Shown: one piece after another, positions 21,830 through 32,621 of the stretch
How the letters are laid out: the number at the start of each line of letters is the position of its first letter
Numbering within the stretch: the stretch's first letter is position 1
Assembly: GCA_949316235.1 (NCBI GenBank)
Contig: OX438750.1
Location: forward strand, 14,076,865 to 14,140,864
Direction: 5' to 3'
DNA from: Oegoconia quadripuncta
Taxonomy: Eukaryota; Arthropoda; Insecta; Lepidoptera; Autostichidae
Length of the DNA: 64,000 bases
Made by a program: the position numbers and the translations under genes
Notes under the pieces: generated by a model
Databases searched by the model: none
Seen by the model: the letters and a program-made list of their open reading frames with translations, nothing else
Told to the model about the DNA's origin: nothing

Positions 21830-23878
21830 CGCCGTCAAACACCTAACACCCGTCGTTTTTCGTAAAGGGTTAATAATCTTTTTAAGTTTGCCCTACTACT
21901 AAGTTGTAGACAGGGGGGGCACACTTCAAATGTCATCAATTTTCATAGCAGACTGCGACCTCTGAACTGCGGTTGACGAACTAACCGTTATTAGTGTTCT
22001 GTAGCAGCAGCCGCCATCTTACCGGTGGGTGATGTCATGTCGAGCTCTCAGTCAACGTCGATTTCCGTTTGAAAGTTTTTGTAAAAGTTCAGATTTTTGT
22101 TAATTTGTTGTTTGTTTTTGTTATACTTGTTTTTCATAGCTAATTTAAAGAAATTAGTTATGAAAAATAAAAATTTCCTCATAAACAACAATACCTATTT
22201 CTAAACCCAGTTTCTATATTTAATCAGTGTACGTAGGTATGTATAGATAGATTTAATTCCTCAACCAATCGCTGGCAGCAGCACTGTCTATACATGCAAA
22301 TTTAACCACGGAGTTGCCACTCTTTCTCGGTAAATCGTTACTATACTCTTTGGTTGTAGAAATAAATAATTGTGCGTTTCACCGAACAACCTATGGCGTT
22401 ATGTTGGCAGCAATGTTTTTCAGTATTGTATTGTATTCAGTATTAAAGGAATTATTGGGGCGTCATTGCGTTTTTCACGTTCACAAAAGTTCTTCACCTT
22501 TAACACCATCATTCTTTTACCACTTTTAAAAGTTTTGGGCATGATTTGAGTCGAAAATCAAATGAAAATCACAAAATCTGCGGGAGCGTCTTCTCGTGCC
22601 AATGACGTTGAAATACAGGGCAGCCAACATAACGCCATAGGTACCATTCCTTGAAACGCACGTTAATAAAAAAAATAGTTAAAAAATTAGTTAGTGGTGA
22701 TATTGGGCAGATACGAAACCCTCAGGGTTTGAGTCCTACTCGCTTTTGGCCGAATTTTATATATGTAGAACCCTAGTAGGATCAAACTCGGGTCTTCTCG
22801 TGCCGCAAACAAATCCAAAGCTACGTTAGGTTTTAAAGCTAGCAGGAAATCTTACGTCCAGGAGATTTTCTGGACTTTACGTCCAACTAAAACCGACCGA
22901 CATCATGTCTTGCTATCAAAGGAATAGACAATTTGACACTACGTTAATAACCTTATGAATATTAAATTATAATTTATAAGCGAACTGTCGGCTAGCTGGC
23001 ATAGCAGTGGCTCATAGCTTAGTGACTGTCCCAGTTATGTCAGGCTATAGAGGTTAGTTCGCTAGGTTAACGACCACCAACCCGCTCTACTAAGGAATGT
23101 ACTTGCGTTGCAATCCTATCCGTAGCAGGTACATAGTACATACGTATGCAGAATAACCTTTTCTTTGTTTAATTCACTCCTCTCGAAGAAGGTAAAGGGA
23201 ACTAAGCCATACAGCCATATATTATTTCTCTTATTTCTTCAGTTTAGTGAAGTCAATCTCTGGCAAACAAGTCTTTCGTCGTATACATAGTCTACTCACG
23301 GTCAAGTCATTCCTCAGTAAAGTGGCAGAATGCTTTACTAAATAATTTGGCGGCTTCTTGTGGGAACCCCAGAGCTCCGTTACGCACATTATTTTACGTT
23401 TCCCTTCACATATACACCATCACTGACTTTTGCGAAAGCAAAATCAAAGAAGGATCGAAGGAGAAATCCTTCTAAATTCTTCTATCTAAACCTTCACTTT
23501 ATAAGAAACTATTGTCCTTTATCACATATTTTGATTGTCAATAATTCAAATACTAAAAGCATTTTCGCGCCCAATGCTAATAAAACTTCAATAAGATCGA
23601 ACTAGAAATAAGTATACCTACAACGTTACAGTAGCTACCTAACATAACATCGATGGAGTTTTATTGATGAGGTACTACCGTTAGATCCGTTGTGACAGAC
23701 AGTACAAAATCTTACTGTATTCCAGCTTTTTATATAAAAAATTCCATAGAAACAATACCTCAATATCCTGAGTATACTACATTAAGACTTCGCACTAAAC
23801 TAAGTTTGTTTTGTTCCAAATGACTTCAACTATCACCCCCTACGGCTTTGCATCGGCCTTCCAGCACTCTAATAGTAT

Positions 23879-24061
23879 GGTTGGCACAATATAAGCCTTA
23901 AGCTCTGAAGTATACACTCGTATGAAAACCCCACTAGGACTTAGGGCGTATTACACTATCCTAAATACAGAGACTAATTCGGCATAAATTGCTGGTTGAA
24001 GTAAGGATATTTGAATTAACAGAACCAAGCGTCGCAGGCTGTAATAGGCCCTTAAAGACTA
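23879..24061. repeat. Companion repeat flanking MITE M3
   Basis: This stretch is the reverse complement, with few changes, of 37426-37612. Both copies abut an M3 MITE on the same side. Landmarks are CACAATATAAGCCTTAAGC and GAATTAACAGAACCAAGCG. Confidence 0.85.
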
Positions 24062-24378
24062 AGGCCCGTATTAATAAACCATTCTCAAGATTGAGAACAG
24101 TCTAAACATGTTGATTAATAAACCTAACTTGAGACCTGAAAAGCACGTGCATACTCAAGCAGTACTCACTTGAGAGTTTCACGTATTAATAAACGAAACC
24201 CAAGACTATCATTTATTCGCCGCTGAGGCAAATACTTCAGAAGTGATCTCAGCTGAGTAGACATCAGGATTGGTTTATAAAGTAGCACGGAGCTTGAGAT
24301 AGCGTCAACTGCTTAAGACGCATCTCGGTTGATACAGCCTCAGGACTTCTATTGAGATTGATTTATTAATACGGGCCT
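24062..24378. mobile_element. MITE family M3, 317 bp
   Basis: Imperfect terminal inverted repeats AGGCCCGTATTAATAAACCA and TTTATTAATACGGGCCT, with many internal CTCAAG/CTTGAG half-palindromes. Other copies are at 37134-37425 (inverted) and 60898-61231. Confidence 0.88.
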
Positions 24379-24428
24379 ATGACTGCTCCAACTCAGTCCT
24401 AATATAGGAATCTCTAATCTCTCTACAG

Positions 24429-24633
24429 GCTGGTTCATCCAATCAGACGAGTCCCAATGCCGCAAGGAGTACAGCTACGCCTTCAACTTTAGAAATCACT
24501 CGTACGTGGAATGGCGTGAGCAAGAGACGCGAGGCTCCGACGTGAAGTGTCAGACGTCCCTGGTGTACGCGGCTAAACCGTACCTCGACGGGGTCAATGT
24601 CACCGAGAGAAGGAACTTGGTGTATAACTTTAG
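24429..24633 (+). CDS. Gene 1, exon II
   Basis: The acceptor CTCTCTACAG|GC and donor TTTAG|GTACCA give 205 nt, which joins phase 1 to phase 2. The joined codon after exon I reads Gly and continues GWFIQSDESQCRKEYSYAF, then YVEWREQETRG and LDGVNVTERRNLVYNFR. In an NAT/transglutaminase-like fold this would be the beta-rich second half, but the assignment is inference. Codon use is GC-richer than the surrounding intron, as in exon I. The exon ends 47 bases before a hairpin MITE. Open frames that read past the donor into that MITE are not real. Confidence 0.85.
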
Positions 24634-24680
24634 GTACCAATACCTAAGTAAATTAATTATCAATCGCACATCAGCGCTAT

Positions 24681-24864
24681 GGTATACCGAATTACACTAC
24701 CCCGAAAAACGTTTGACCGAAGAACGTTTGATCTAAAGCCGAGTACATTGCGGAGTTTGTTCATCGTCAATTTTTTTTATTATAACCAACTCCGCAATGT
24801 ACTCGGCTTTTGATGACCCGTTCTTCGATCAAACGTTTTTCGGGGTAGTGTAATTCGGTGTACC
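24681..24864. mobile_element. Foldback MITE family M4, copy 1
   Basis: Starts GGTATACCGAATTACACTAC and ends GTAGTGTAATTCGGTGTACC. Almost the whole 184 bp is one hairpin, with CGAGTACATTGCGGAGTT near the centre of the left arm and its complement in the right. Confidence 0.9.
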
Positions 24865-24867
24865 ATA

Positions 24868-25004
24868 GTACCGAATTACACTACCCCGAAAAACGTTTGA
24901 CTGAAGAAAGTTTGATCGAAAGCCGAGTACATTGCGGAGTACTCTGCATTCGATGAACCGTTCTTCGGTCAAACGTTTTTCGGGGTAGTGTAATTCGGTG
25001 TGCC
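24868..25004. mobile_element. Foldback MITE family M4, copy 2, adjacent to copy 1
   Basis: A second hairpin, GTACCGAATTACACTACCCC to GGGGTAGTGTAATTCGGTGT, starts 3 bases after copy 1 and shares the CATAGTA junction. It is shorter, with a loop near AGTACATTGCGGAGTACTC. Confidence 0.88.
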
Positions 25005-25321
25005 ATAGTACATAAGAAAAACACTGTACTTGGTTATGATTGGCGGGGGTTTCACACAACACAAACATGTGAATCCCCCTGACACGATGGCTGGATCCGC
25101 CCTTGATCAGAGCACACGACTCGCAACAATATACCTGCGTATGTCGGTGGGCTTATCATGTAATTTACAGAAGTACCTAATGCGACAGAAGTAATCGCTG
25201 TGAAATAATAAATTGATGTTACCTAAGTATTAGCAACAACAACGCGACTACCAAGCGGTAGTAGCTTGGACATACCGACTGACAGATAAATGCAATAACC
25301 TTTTTTATTTCCAGTAGATTT

Positions 25322-25390
25322 AAATTGACATTCAACAAATGATATCATGTATCTTACGTTGAAATAAATGCTTGAAGTTTGAAGTTTGCG
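25322..25390 (-). mobile_element. Repeat E, 5' fragment, inverted
   Basis: Inverse of the family E start: on the minus strand it reads AACTTCAAGCATTTATTTCA, then CATGATATCATTTGTTG. An A/GAAAT-rich run follows at 25400-25430. Confidence 0.75.
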
Positions 25391-25458
25391 ATAATTAAAG
25401 GACAGAAATAGAAATAGAAATAGAAATTTATTTCGCTCGAAATGTGGTAACAAATATA

Positions 25459-25721
25459 CAGGGTGTAACGGTTAAGTGTAGTCATATTTTAAGGGCTTGT
25501 TCTACCCATCAATACGAACAACTTTTACTATGGGGGCAACTTCGAAATCGCGAAAAAAAAATCAGCTGTTTCATACATTGCATCGGGAGGTTATTGAAAT
25601 TTTCTATGGAACAGCTGATTTTTTTTTCGCGATTTCGAAGTTGCCCCCATAGTAAAAGTTGTTCGTATTGATGGGTAGAACAAGCCCTTAAAATATGACT
25701 ACACTTAACCGTTACACGGTG
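25459..25721. mobile_element. Foldback MITE family M5, copy 1 (263 bp)
   Basis: Ends CAGGGTGTAACGG and CCGTTACACGGTG, flanked on both sides by TATA, a likely target duplication. Arms of about 110 bp are almost perfectly complementary, with a central loop of about 40 bp. Long frames on both strands reflect the palindrome and are not genes. Confidence 0.95.
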
Positions 25722-25879
25722 TATAATGTTAAGTATCACACAGTTCGCCAGCGTCTGGCATGCAACATTATTACTTAATGTTATACCTATTATTACTATT
25801 GTATTATTATTATTCTTACATAAAATTATATTATTAGTTCCCAAATATGTCATTTAACTAAGACTAATCTATTGTTATA

Positions 25880-26142
25880 CAGGGTGTAACGGTTAAGTGT
25901 AGTCATATTTTAAGGGCTTGTTCTACCCATCAATACGAACAACTTTTACTATGGGGGCAACTTCGAAATCGCGAAAAAAAAATCAGCTGTTTCATACATT
26001 GCATCGGGAGGTTATTGAAATTTTCTATGGAACAGCTCATTTTTTTTTCGCGATTTCGAAGTTGCCCCCATAGTAAAAGTTGTTCGTATTGATGGGTAGA
26101 ACAAGCCCTTAAAATATGACTACACTTAACCGTTACACGGTG
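25880..26142. mobile_element. Foldback MITE family M5, copy 2 (263 bp)
   Basis: Same length and orientation as copy 1, also flanked by TATA on each side. By eye the two differ at a single base (CAGCTGATTT against CAGCTCATTT). Confidence 0.95.
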
Positions 26143-26453
26143 TATATACTCCTTATTTTTCTGGTCAATCATATTAAACATGTCATATTACTGCATAGAA
26201 GTACTTACCTTTATAATATTCATCCATTGAGTAAAAGCAATTCTGAATTAACCAAGACAAAAAATTTATAACAAAATCCTATTTATAAGAAAGTTGTAGT
26301 TTGGCATGGGACACAAATTCACTCTGTATATAATGAAGTTACCTAAATAGGCCCTATTTTTTCCTTACGATACAAAAACTCATCCAGTATATTCATTATT
26401 TTGTGACATATATTTATGTGACATAGGTAGCCAAGACATACACACACCAGAAC

Positions 26454-26584
26454 TAGGAGCATGAAAGACGGGATAAAAGTTGATGTCGCGCGAGATAATA
26501 ATTGTCCTGCTCATTCTTTTGAACGAAATATACAACTATCCCACTCTCACGTCGCGACGCGCGCGACAAACGATGTCATGCTAC
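26454..26584. mobile_element. MITE-like family M6, copy 1
   Basis: A short element of about 130 bp with inverted ends AGGAGCATGA... and ...TGTCATGCTAC. The core GATAATAATTGTCCTGCTCA and CGAAATATACAACTATCCCA is shared by three copies (37865, 62294). Confidence 0.82.
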
Positions 26585-26774
26585 CTGAAGAGACACGATC
26601 AACAATGCTAGGCAGTTACACCAATGATGCTGCTGCCCCTTATTCGCCTTTGTACGATTCCTTAGTTATCTTTTACAATACATGGATAGGCGAGTTACTC
26701 CTGTTCCACTCTGCCGGGAACCACTACCTACTTGGATATTCCTTGCAAGTTAGTTATACCTGTGTTTTCTCCAG

Positions 26775-26934
26775 GAGTCTCCTCGCCCGCGATCAAAAGG
26801 GCCATCTGTTAGCCGGTCTGTACTTCCCGGTGGGGCGGCGAAATAAGGACGCCCAGTTCACCTTGTTCTTCGACTGCGGCTCCGAGAGAAAGAAGTCTAA
26901 GTACAAATTCAGCACTTTCACGGACACAGCCAAT
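26775..26934 (+). CDS. Gene 1, exon III
   Basis: The acceptor TTTTCTCCAG|GAG and donor GCCAAT|GTAAGT give 160 nt, joining phase 2 to phase 0. It encodes SLLARDQKGHLLAGLYFPVG and then FTLFFDCGSERKKSKYKFS. The sequence is rich in beta-strand-like residues. It lies inside a longer open frame (26461-27060) that also covers a MITE and intron sequence. The splice sites and the frame continuity with exons II and IV define the true limits. Confidence 0.85.
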
Positions 26935-27009
26935 GTAAGTAAAAGTCTACATCGGGTTGTTAAAAATCAAAACATTTTGCCCCGAGGCAACGTACCTACA
27001 GACGAATGT

Positions 27010-27216
27010 ATCTCATCTAGCCCCAAACTAGGCAAAGCTTGTACTATGGATACTAGATAACGGATAAACATACACAAATATTCATATAGTTAAACATCCA
27101 TTACTCCGGAATAAATGTTCGTATTCATCACACAAACATTTACCCCTCGCGGGATTCGAACCCGCAACCGTTGGTTTCGCTAATAGGTTCACTATCCACC
27201 ACACCAATTGGTCGAA
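27010..27216 (-). mobile_element. SINE-2 copy
   Basis: Minus-strand head with GGTTCGAATCCCGCGAGG and a body with TTATCTAGTATCCATAG. It sits 75 bases after exon III. Confidence 0.85.
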
Positions 27217-27358
27217 TTCGGTCTCAGAAAAGAACGAGCAAGAACCAAACGAAAAGAACGAAGAAAAAGAAAAGAAAGAGATGCTTTTTTAATAATTATA
27301 ATTTTTTACAATTTCTGATTGGACAAAACAACAGAAAATTAACTAGACTGAATTGATT

Positions 27359-27960
27359 GATAATTCTGGGAAAGCATTCACCTATGCTGGGGCTGAGGGT
27401 AACTTTATGGGGCCGGATACTAAGATGACGGAAGGAAGAACATTGGATGAACGCGGTTCCATTTTTGGCCAGATTGTCACTAAACATTAGATGACGATTC
27501 TGGTAAAGCGCTCACCTATGCTGGTACTGAGGCCAACTTTGTGCGACCGGAACCTGCAGTTGGAATACCTAGAAGCGCCGCCTGGCGATTGCTTACGCAA
27601 TGGGTTACGAACTAGCGTCCTGAACTTTGTGATAATATGCCCGGACAAGGCTATTCCAAAGCTACTCGAAAGACTTTGCTCTGGCAGCCTTAAGACTTAA
27701 TCGTACGAGCCTTAAAATTCTGGAAAAGACTCTAACCGGAGATTGCAGACTAAACAAGCAGTACATTCTTTGCGAGTGTTATGCGCTCATCCATTCTAGA
27801 AGTCGAATTCTGAGGGGATCTTATGTCGCAGCAGACGACGTTCAACTCTCTGCCCTCGGGATATCATGCGGTACAAGCAGGTCGTGGGGAATGAACTTTA
27901 ACCAGAGGGATTGGCACCTATCTGCCCTCTGTAAAATAAAAAATAATGAAGGTTACAAAT
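27359..27960 (+). mobile_element. Jockey-like LINE, RNase H/C-terminal region, decayed
   Basis: Readable pieces include ANFVRPEPAVGIPRSAAW (the GPEP.CGI segment), SLKILEKTLTGDCRLNKQ and YILCECYALIHSRSRIL (the terminal H/C zinc-knuckle segment), then DVQLSALGIS. In-frame stops separate them. A segment of about 60 bp containing CACCTATGCTGG is present twice, 134 bp apart (27364 and 27498). Confidence 0.82.
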
Positions 27961-28846
27961 ATGCAGAAAAAAGTGATCTGGATTACACAACCTCTTTCTT
28001 TGTAACATGCTTTGTGGCCACTGTTTACGTTATAGTGATGCAACATTGTAACAATAACCAATGAATGTATGGAAACATCAAATTATGTTAGCGCTGTGGG
28101 CCGGTGTTATATCAACAGAGCCGATGTTTGGCATTCCAGCCATTGTTTCTGTATCAATTGGGTCATAGGGGTAGTAACGGGCATTGTTATTATCCAAGGA
28201 TCTACGTAAGAGTTACTATTCGCTACCACTTGCAGCATTAGCCGAGTGAGTAGACGGTGGAATTGGTTGTTTGACTCGTCATCATTGTGCCAGAAATTGT
28301 GTTCTTTCATCCATCCGCCTGTAACTGTGTCGTTCTTTTGAGCTGATACTCATTGGTGGGTTTGGGTTATTGGAGTTCAAATTCGAAATTTTAAACTAAC
28401 TGACTCACTGATGAACTGACGGATCCTTTTTTTGGCACATTGATTTCCAGATTTAACTCAGTCTCACCGTTATTTTCATCATTCTTCCATCTCAATAGTT
28501 TTTTAGTTTAAGGCCCTTGTACTACCTATTTCTCTTAATAAATAAGTTGGTGTGGTGATCCGTGTTCTGTTTTGACCCTGGCCTGAGCTGTCCCGCCCCT
28601 TCTGTACATATTCACCTCGAGACTCGACCCATCTGGGCACAGTTGGGCTGGGATGGTCACACGCCTACTGAGAGGAACCCCTGCAAGTGAGCATGTAAGG
28701 CGTTTGATCACTTTTCTAAAGGTAGCGTACCTATTTGATAATATTGATGCTAGACTTCTATTAATGGAGAATTCTGTGGTGTATTTTCTATAGTTACCGT
28801 TTCCAAATATTATTGAAAACTAGGATTTGAAGGTAGAAAACTAGGA

Positions 28847-28910
28847 TTTTGCAATATAAAAACAGGACGTAATAGATAGGTAATATGTCCTGTTTTTATA
28901 TTGCAAAATA
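28847..28910. repeat. Perfect 23-bp inverted repeat with 18-nt loop
   Basis: Arms 28847-28869 and 28888-28910 are exactly complementary; the stem includes AATATAAAAACAGGAC and its partner. The motif GAAAACTAGGATTT also occurs twice just upstream (28815 and 28837). Confidence 0.95.
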
Positions 28911-30302
28911 AACTAAACGTAAGTAAAAAGTAACTAAAAGAAAGTAAACTACATTTATATCATATTATATATACGAAAGGAATCAGTGAAAATTTTAAAA
29001 CCACCATTAAACGGAAACTATGTGCAAGAAGCTAATTTAAAACAACAGATTATTTAGATGCATGGACATGAACTGCTCGGCGATATTCGGTCTATTAGAT
29101 TTTTCTTTGCTTTGTCGAATCATAAATTGTAAAAATACTTATTTAATTAAAAAGAACAACCTCGGACTTTCTTACTCGTTCTTTTCGGGGCGATAATTGT
29201 ATATCATGACGTTGTCAGGTGTTATTTTTACAACTTTTTGATTCGAATTGAACTCTTCTTACTAAGTGGTAACTGGCACTACTACGTTCTATTCGTTTCA
29301 TGCAGTAAACCACTAACTACTTAAATAGAAGCAGCGTACCTACACGTGCTTCTTTATTATTCTCTTCTAAACACGGGATCTACCAGGACGATAAGATAAG
29401 CCTAGGACGCCAAATGAAAAGTCCAGGACATCTTAAAAATCTGGACAAGTCCTGGAAAAACAGGATGGTTGGCAATTAATGTACGCTAACGTAGGTATGC
29501 ATAGAATATTTACAACGTAATTTCGCACCGCCCCGCTTCAAGTGCAGTGTAGCGAAGATTTCAACTACCCACATACATAGTTTCTATCTAGATAGCGCTA
29601 GCTACTTAAATATTTGAACCGTGAACTATGATTATACCTACTGACTGAGTGTGGTTTTGTAACTAACCTATAATTTGCAGTCATTTCGTCGTTCCGATGG
29701 TAAGGTTGGAGTCTATAATTTTCACTAGTTGACATCTAGGTATATTAGCAACAGTGATGGCATGACGCAAGCCGTTTGTTTCGGAGCAAAGTTTTCATGA
29801 ACACAGCTCTATTCGTGCAATAAGTATTAAGTACCTACTAGTTGCACGACAAAGGCCACATTTATCTCTTCCCTTGAGTGTCGTCACAGACCCTACCACC
29901 ACACTGCTTATCCTCACCAACCACCCTCTGTGACCCCTGCAAACCTGCAACAGCATATACACATATTTTGTGGTGCTACTTTGAATCCATCCCCTTTTCA
30001 TTACTGGATATTAGTCTCATTGGAAGCCTAACACAGCAGCGTCATTGGGCGGATTTTGGAGTTGCCATGCCAACTTGGTGGAAAACAACCATTACTTAAC
30101 TTGTAAATGTTGTGGGTGATGCTATCAACATGATATTCATTACGTGCAACCAAGAAACCTGCGACCCAAAAAGAGGGGCGTTATAAGGTCTCTATGGCAT
30201 TGTAGCACCAAAACAGCTGAACGAAAACGGTTTTTGGAAAAGCTAGTGTTTTTAATGATGGTTCTACGTCATAATTGATGAAATGGATATTTGATTGGAT
30301 AT

Positions 30303-30633
30303 TTTTTTTTTATGCACAACGGGTTTGTACTTGACCTCAATCACACCTGATGGTAAGTGAAGATGAGGTCGAAGGTGGAAGCGTATTGACCCGGAAACCC
30401 CAACACATTTGGGGGACTGGCTATCTTATCTTTGACAACCGGAACACAACAATGCTATTAACATTGCTGCTTGGCGGCAGATATAGATAAGATGGTGGTA
30501 GCTAGCCAGGCGGACATTTAAAATGCCCTACCACCAACCAAACCGAGTACTTAAACATGTACCCCGCTGGGGATCGAACCCGCGACCTCCGAATCGTAAA
30601 CCCAATGTTGTTTACATTGAGCCACGGAGGCGG
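30303..30633 (-). mobile_element. SINE-1, near full length
   Basis: Poly(T) at the left (the element's 3' end), then body and head. On the minus strand box B reads GGTTCGATCCCC, and the 5' end is CCGCCTCCGTGGCTCAATG. Confidence 0.9.
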
Positions 30634-31582
30634 TTTAAATTTTAAGATAGTATTATTTGTCGGGGCTTTTCTAAATTCTCAATTTTGTAGAGGTAACTAG
30701 CCAAGCTGTTCGTTCATGTCTCTCGTTAAGATCAGCGGGATGTGCCTCGCCGAGAATTCAATATTCGTGGCCAGCAGAAAGCGTCAATTTGTAAAGCATA
30801 TTAGTTACCAGTTTACCTTCTATTCCCTTCCAGTTCCCTTGTACTGGGGGTACTACTGAAAGAAAGTTTCGCGTGGTAAACAATTTCAATACCCACATAT
30901 TTTTTTCTCTTTGTAGTCGACCAGTAAACAATTCATGCAAAATAAAACAGGACAAGTGCGAGTTAAGCCGCGTGCCGCGCTGGTTCCCAATCAAGTGAAA
31001 ATTTTATGTCTAACATAATATTTACATAATGTCACGACCTTCATCCCAAATGGGGTGGTCAGAGATATTTAATGACAGCATTTCTGTAAGAGTTGAAATC
31101 TTTGCGTTAACCTCTACCAATCAGTCATCATCATCTTATTTAAGAACCGTGCTCTTGTCGGTGGAGATTTTTCCATATCTCTCTGCTCTCCGCCTTCCTC
31201 TTGACCTCCTGATACGACACGACGTTCAACTTCTCTTTTATCTGCTGCATGTAGCTTATTCTCGGCTTTCCTCTTTTTCTTTTCCCTTCTATTCTTCCTT
31301 CTATTATGGTTTTGATGAAATCATTTTACCTCATCTATTCTCAATTACTCCCAACAATTTCCTTTTTTCCCTTACTATATTTCATCTCATCTACCAATCA
31401 GTACCTACCCATAAATTATTTTAGATCTTTCACATTGTTTTCATGGCAAACCTCAAATTTCGGCGTCACAGATCTTTTGATCGTAGCCATTGTTTATCTA
31501 TTAAGTTTGGTAAATGACGAGTTAGGGAGACTGTAATTTATAGCAAATTTTTGGTTACAAGTCCAAAACTATATATACTTAA

Positions 31583-31836
31583 CTACACATGTCACGACCT
31601 TTATCTAATTGGGGTCCAAAATCCAAAGTTTAACGCTTGAAACAACATCCAGGTTTCACCTTTCGAAATATACAGAAATGCACACGTGACATGGGGTGAG
31701 CTAATCGCACATGAAACGTGCAAACACGTTATAAAGTTTATAGGTGGAATGTCCCTTAGTCGCCTTTTACGACACCGTGTGACGAGTTAGTTCTATTCTT
31801 TTTACGTGCCGAAACCACACAGCACTGCTGAAACCA
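31583..31836. mobile_element. LINE 3' UTR-type repeat
   Basis: Carries TGTCACGACCTTTATC and CCTTAGTCGCCTTTTACGAC, then GTGCCGAAACCACACAGCAC, a block common in moth genomes at LINE 3' ends. A shorter relative with CCCAAATGGGGTGGTCAGAG is at 31025-31065. Orientation is not settled. Confidence 0.55.
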
Positions 31837-32446
31837 CAATATCAGCACCTATTAAATATACCTACTCAAAAACATGTAAACAAAGCCTAAGCTTACGATT
31901 GCGGTGCCTCACTATTTCTTTGAGGGCGGAGTGTGAGTTTTGTTTCAACTTAACTTTACTACCGCGTTCACGTTTACGTGACGATTTGTATGAAGAAATG
32001 TGCAGCGCCTCTAGCGGATAGTTTGCAAAACGATTTTTTTTATAGATACTTTTGCGTAAACGCGAACGCGATGGTAAAGTTAAAAACGAGACAAAACTCG
32101 TACTTCGCACGATGCATGTCGGTAAACCAGTTCGATGACGGTACCAAACTTCAAGTCGAGACTATAAGGGTTCCATTCTTGTACCGTATTTATACTGAAC
32201 CATAAAAACTTCCAGTGCAATCATTGTGATTACATTAGACATAGACCTCCCCCATATATTTCAAGAATGATTATGGGTACCACAGCTAATAAATATATTC
32301 ACCACCTCCTTTGTTCAATTGTTGGCGAGGTCAATAAAAAATTATCAGCTGATCGGGTCACGTCGATCAATAATCTTTTTTGATCATTCCGCTTTCCGTA
32401 TACGAAAATCACAGAGCAAATAAAGGAGATGGTGTTTACGACTGGA

Positions 32447-32580
32447 CTGGGGGTCTATTCTCTCGGACGGCCGTATCTTTGGACTTTTTCTTTTGCAAAG
32501 AATCCATTATTTGCATAACTTCAGACGTTCCTGGCGTCCTGTACTAACTTGTTATGTCCAACGTCCAACTATATACAACT
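32447..32580. mobile_element. MITE family M7, left part
   Basis: Starts CTGGGGGTCTATTCTCTCGG and follows the complete copy at 35911-36143 up to CCAACTATATACAAC. The right terminal repeat is missing. Confidence 0.8.
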
Positions 32581-32621
32581 GGCCAATCACAAAATTAATA
32601 TGGAAATTAAATTAAGCATTC

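Larger units (their letters stand above)
21243..24428 (+). other. Gene 1 intron I
   Basis: GTAAGT at the left and CTCTCTACAG at the right; both exons stay in frame. It contains the compound CA/ACGC microsatellite and an M3 MITE with its companion repeat. The rest (21830-23878) shows no supported feature. The open frames within it lack splice or domain support. Confidence 0.75.
24634..26774 (+). other. Gene 1 intron II
   Basis: GTACCA at the left and TTTTCTCCAG at the right. It contains two adjacent M4 hairpins, an inverted piece of repeat E, two near-identical M5 foldback elements and one M6 element. Little unique sequence remains. Confidence 0.78.

Noticed and set aside
21455..21902. Long Cys-Val, Arg-Ala-Cys and His-Thr open frames on both strands
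   Set aside because: They are pure translations of the CA/ACGC microsatellite.
24506..24736. 76-codon frame running past exon II into the hairpin MITE
   Set aside because: It reads through a good donor (24634) into repeat M4.
25509..26181. Minus-strand frames of 83-114 codons with the repeated segment SHILRACSTHQYEQLLL
   Set aside because: They arise from the palindromic M5 elements, read the same way in both copies.
26461..27060. A 199-codon single-exon gene
   Set aside because: The frame spans an M6 repeat, intron and SINE sequence. Only 26775-26934 has splice sites and frame continuity with gene 1.
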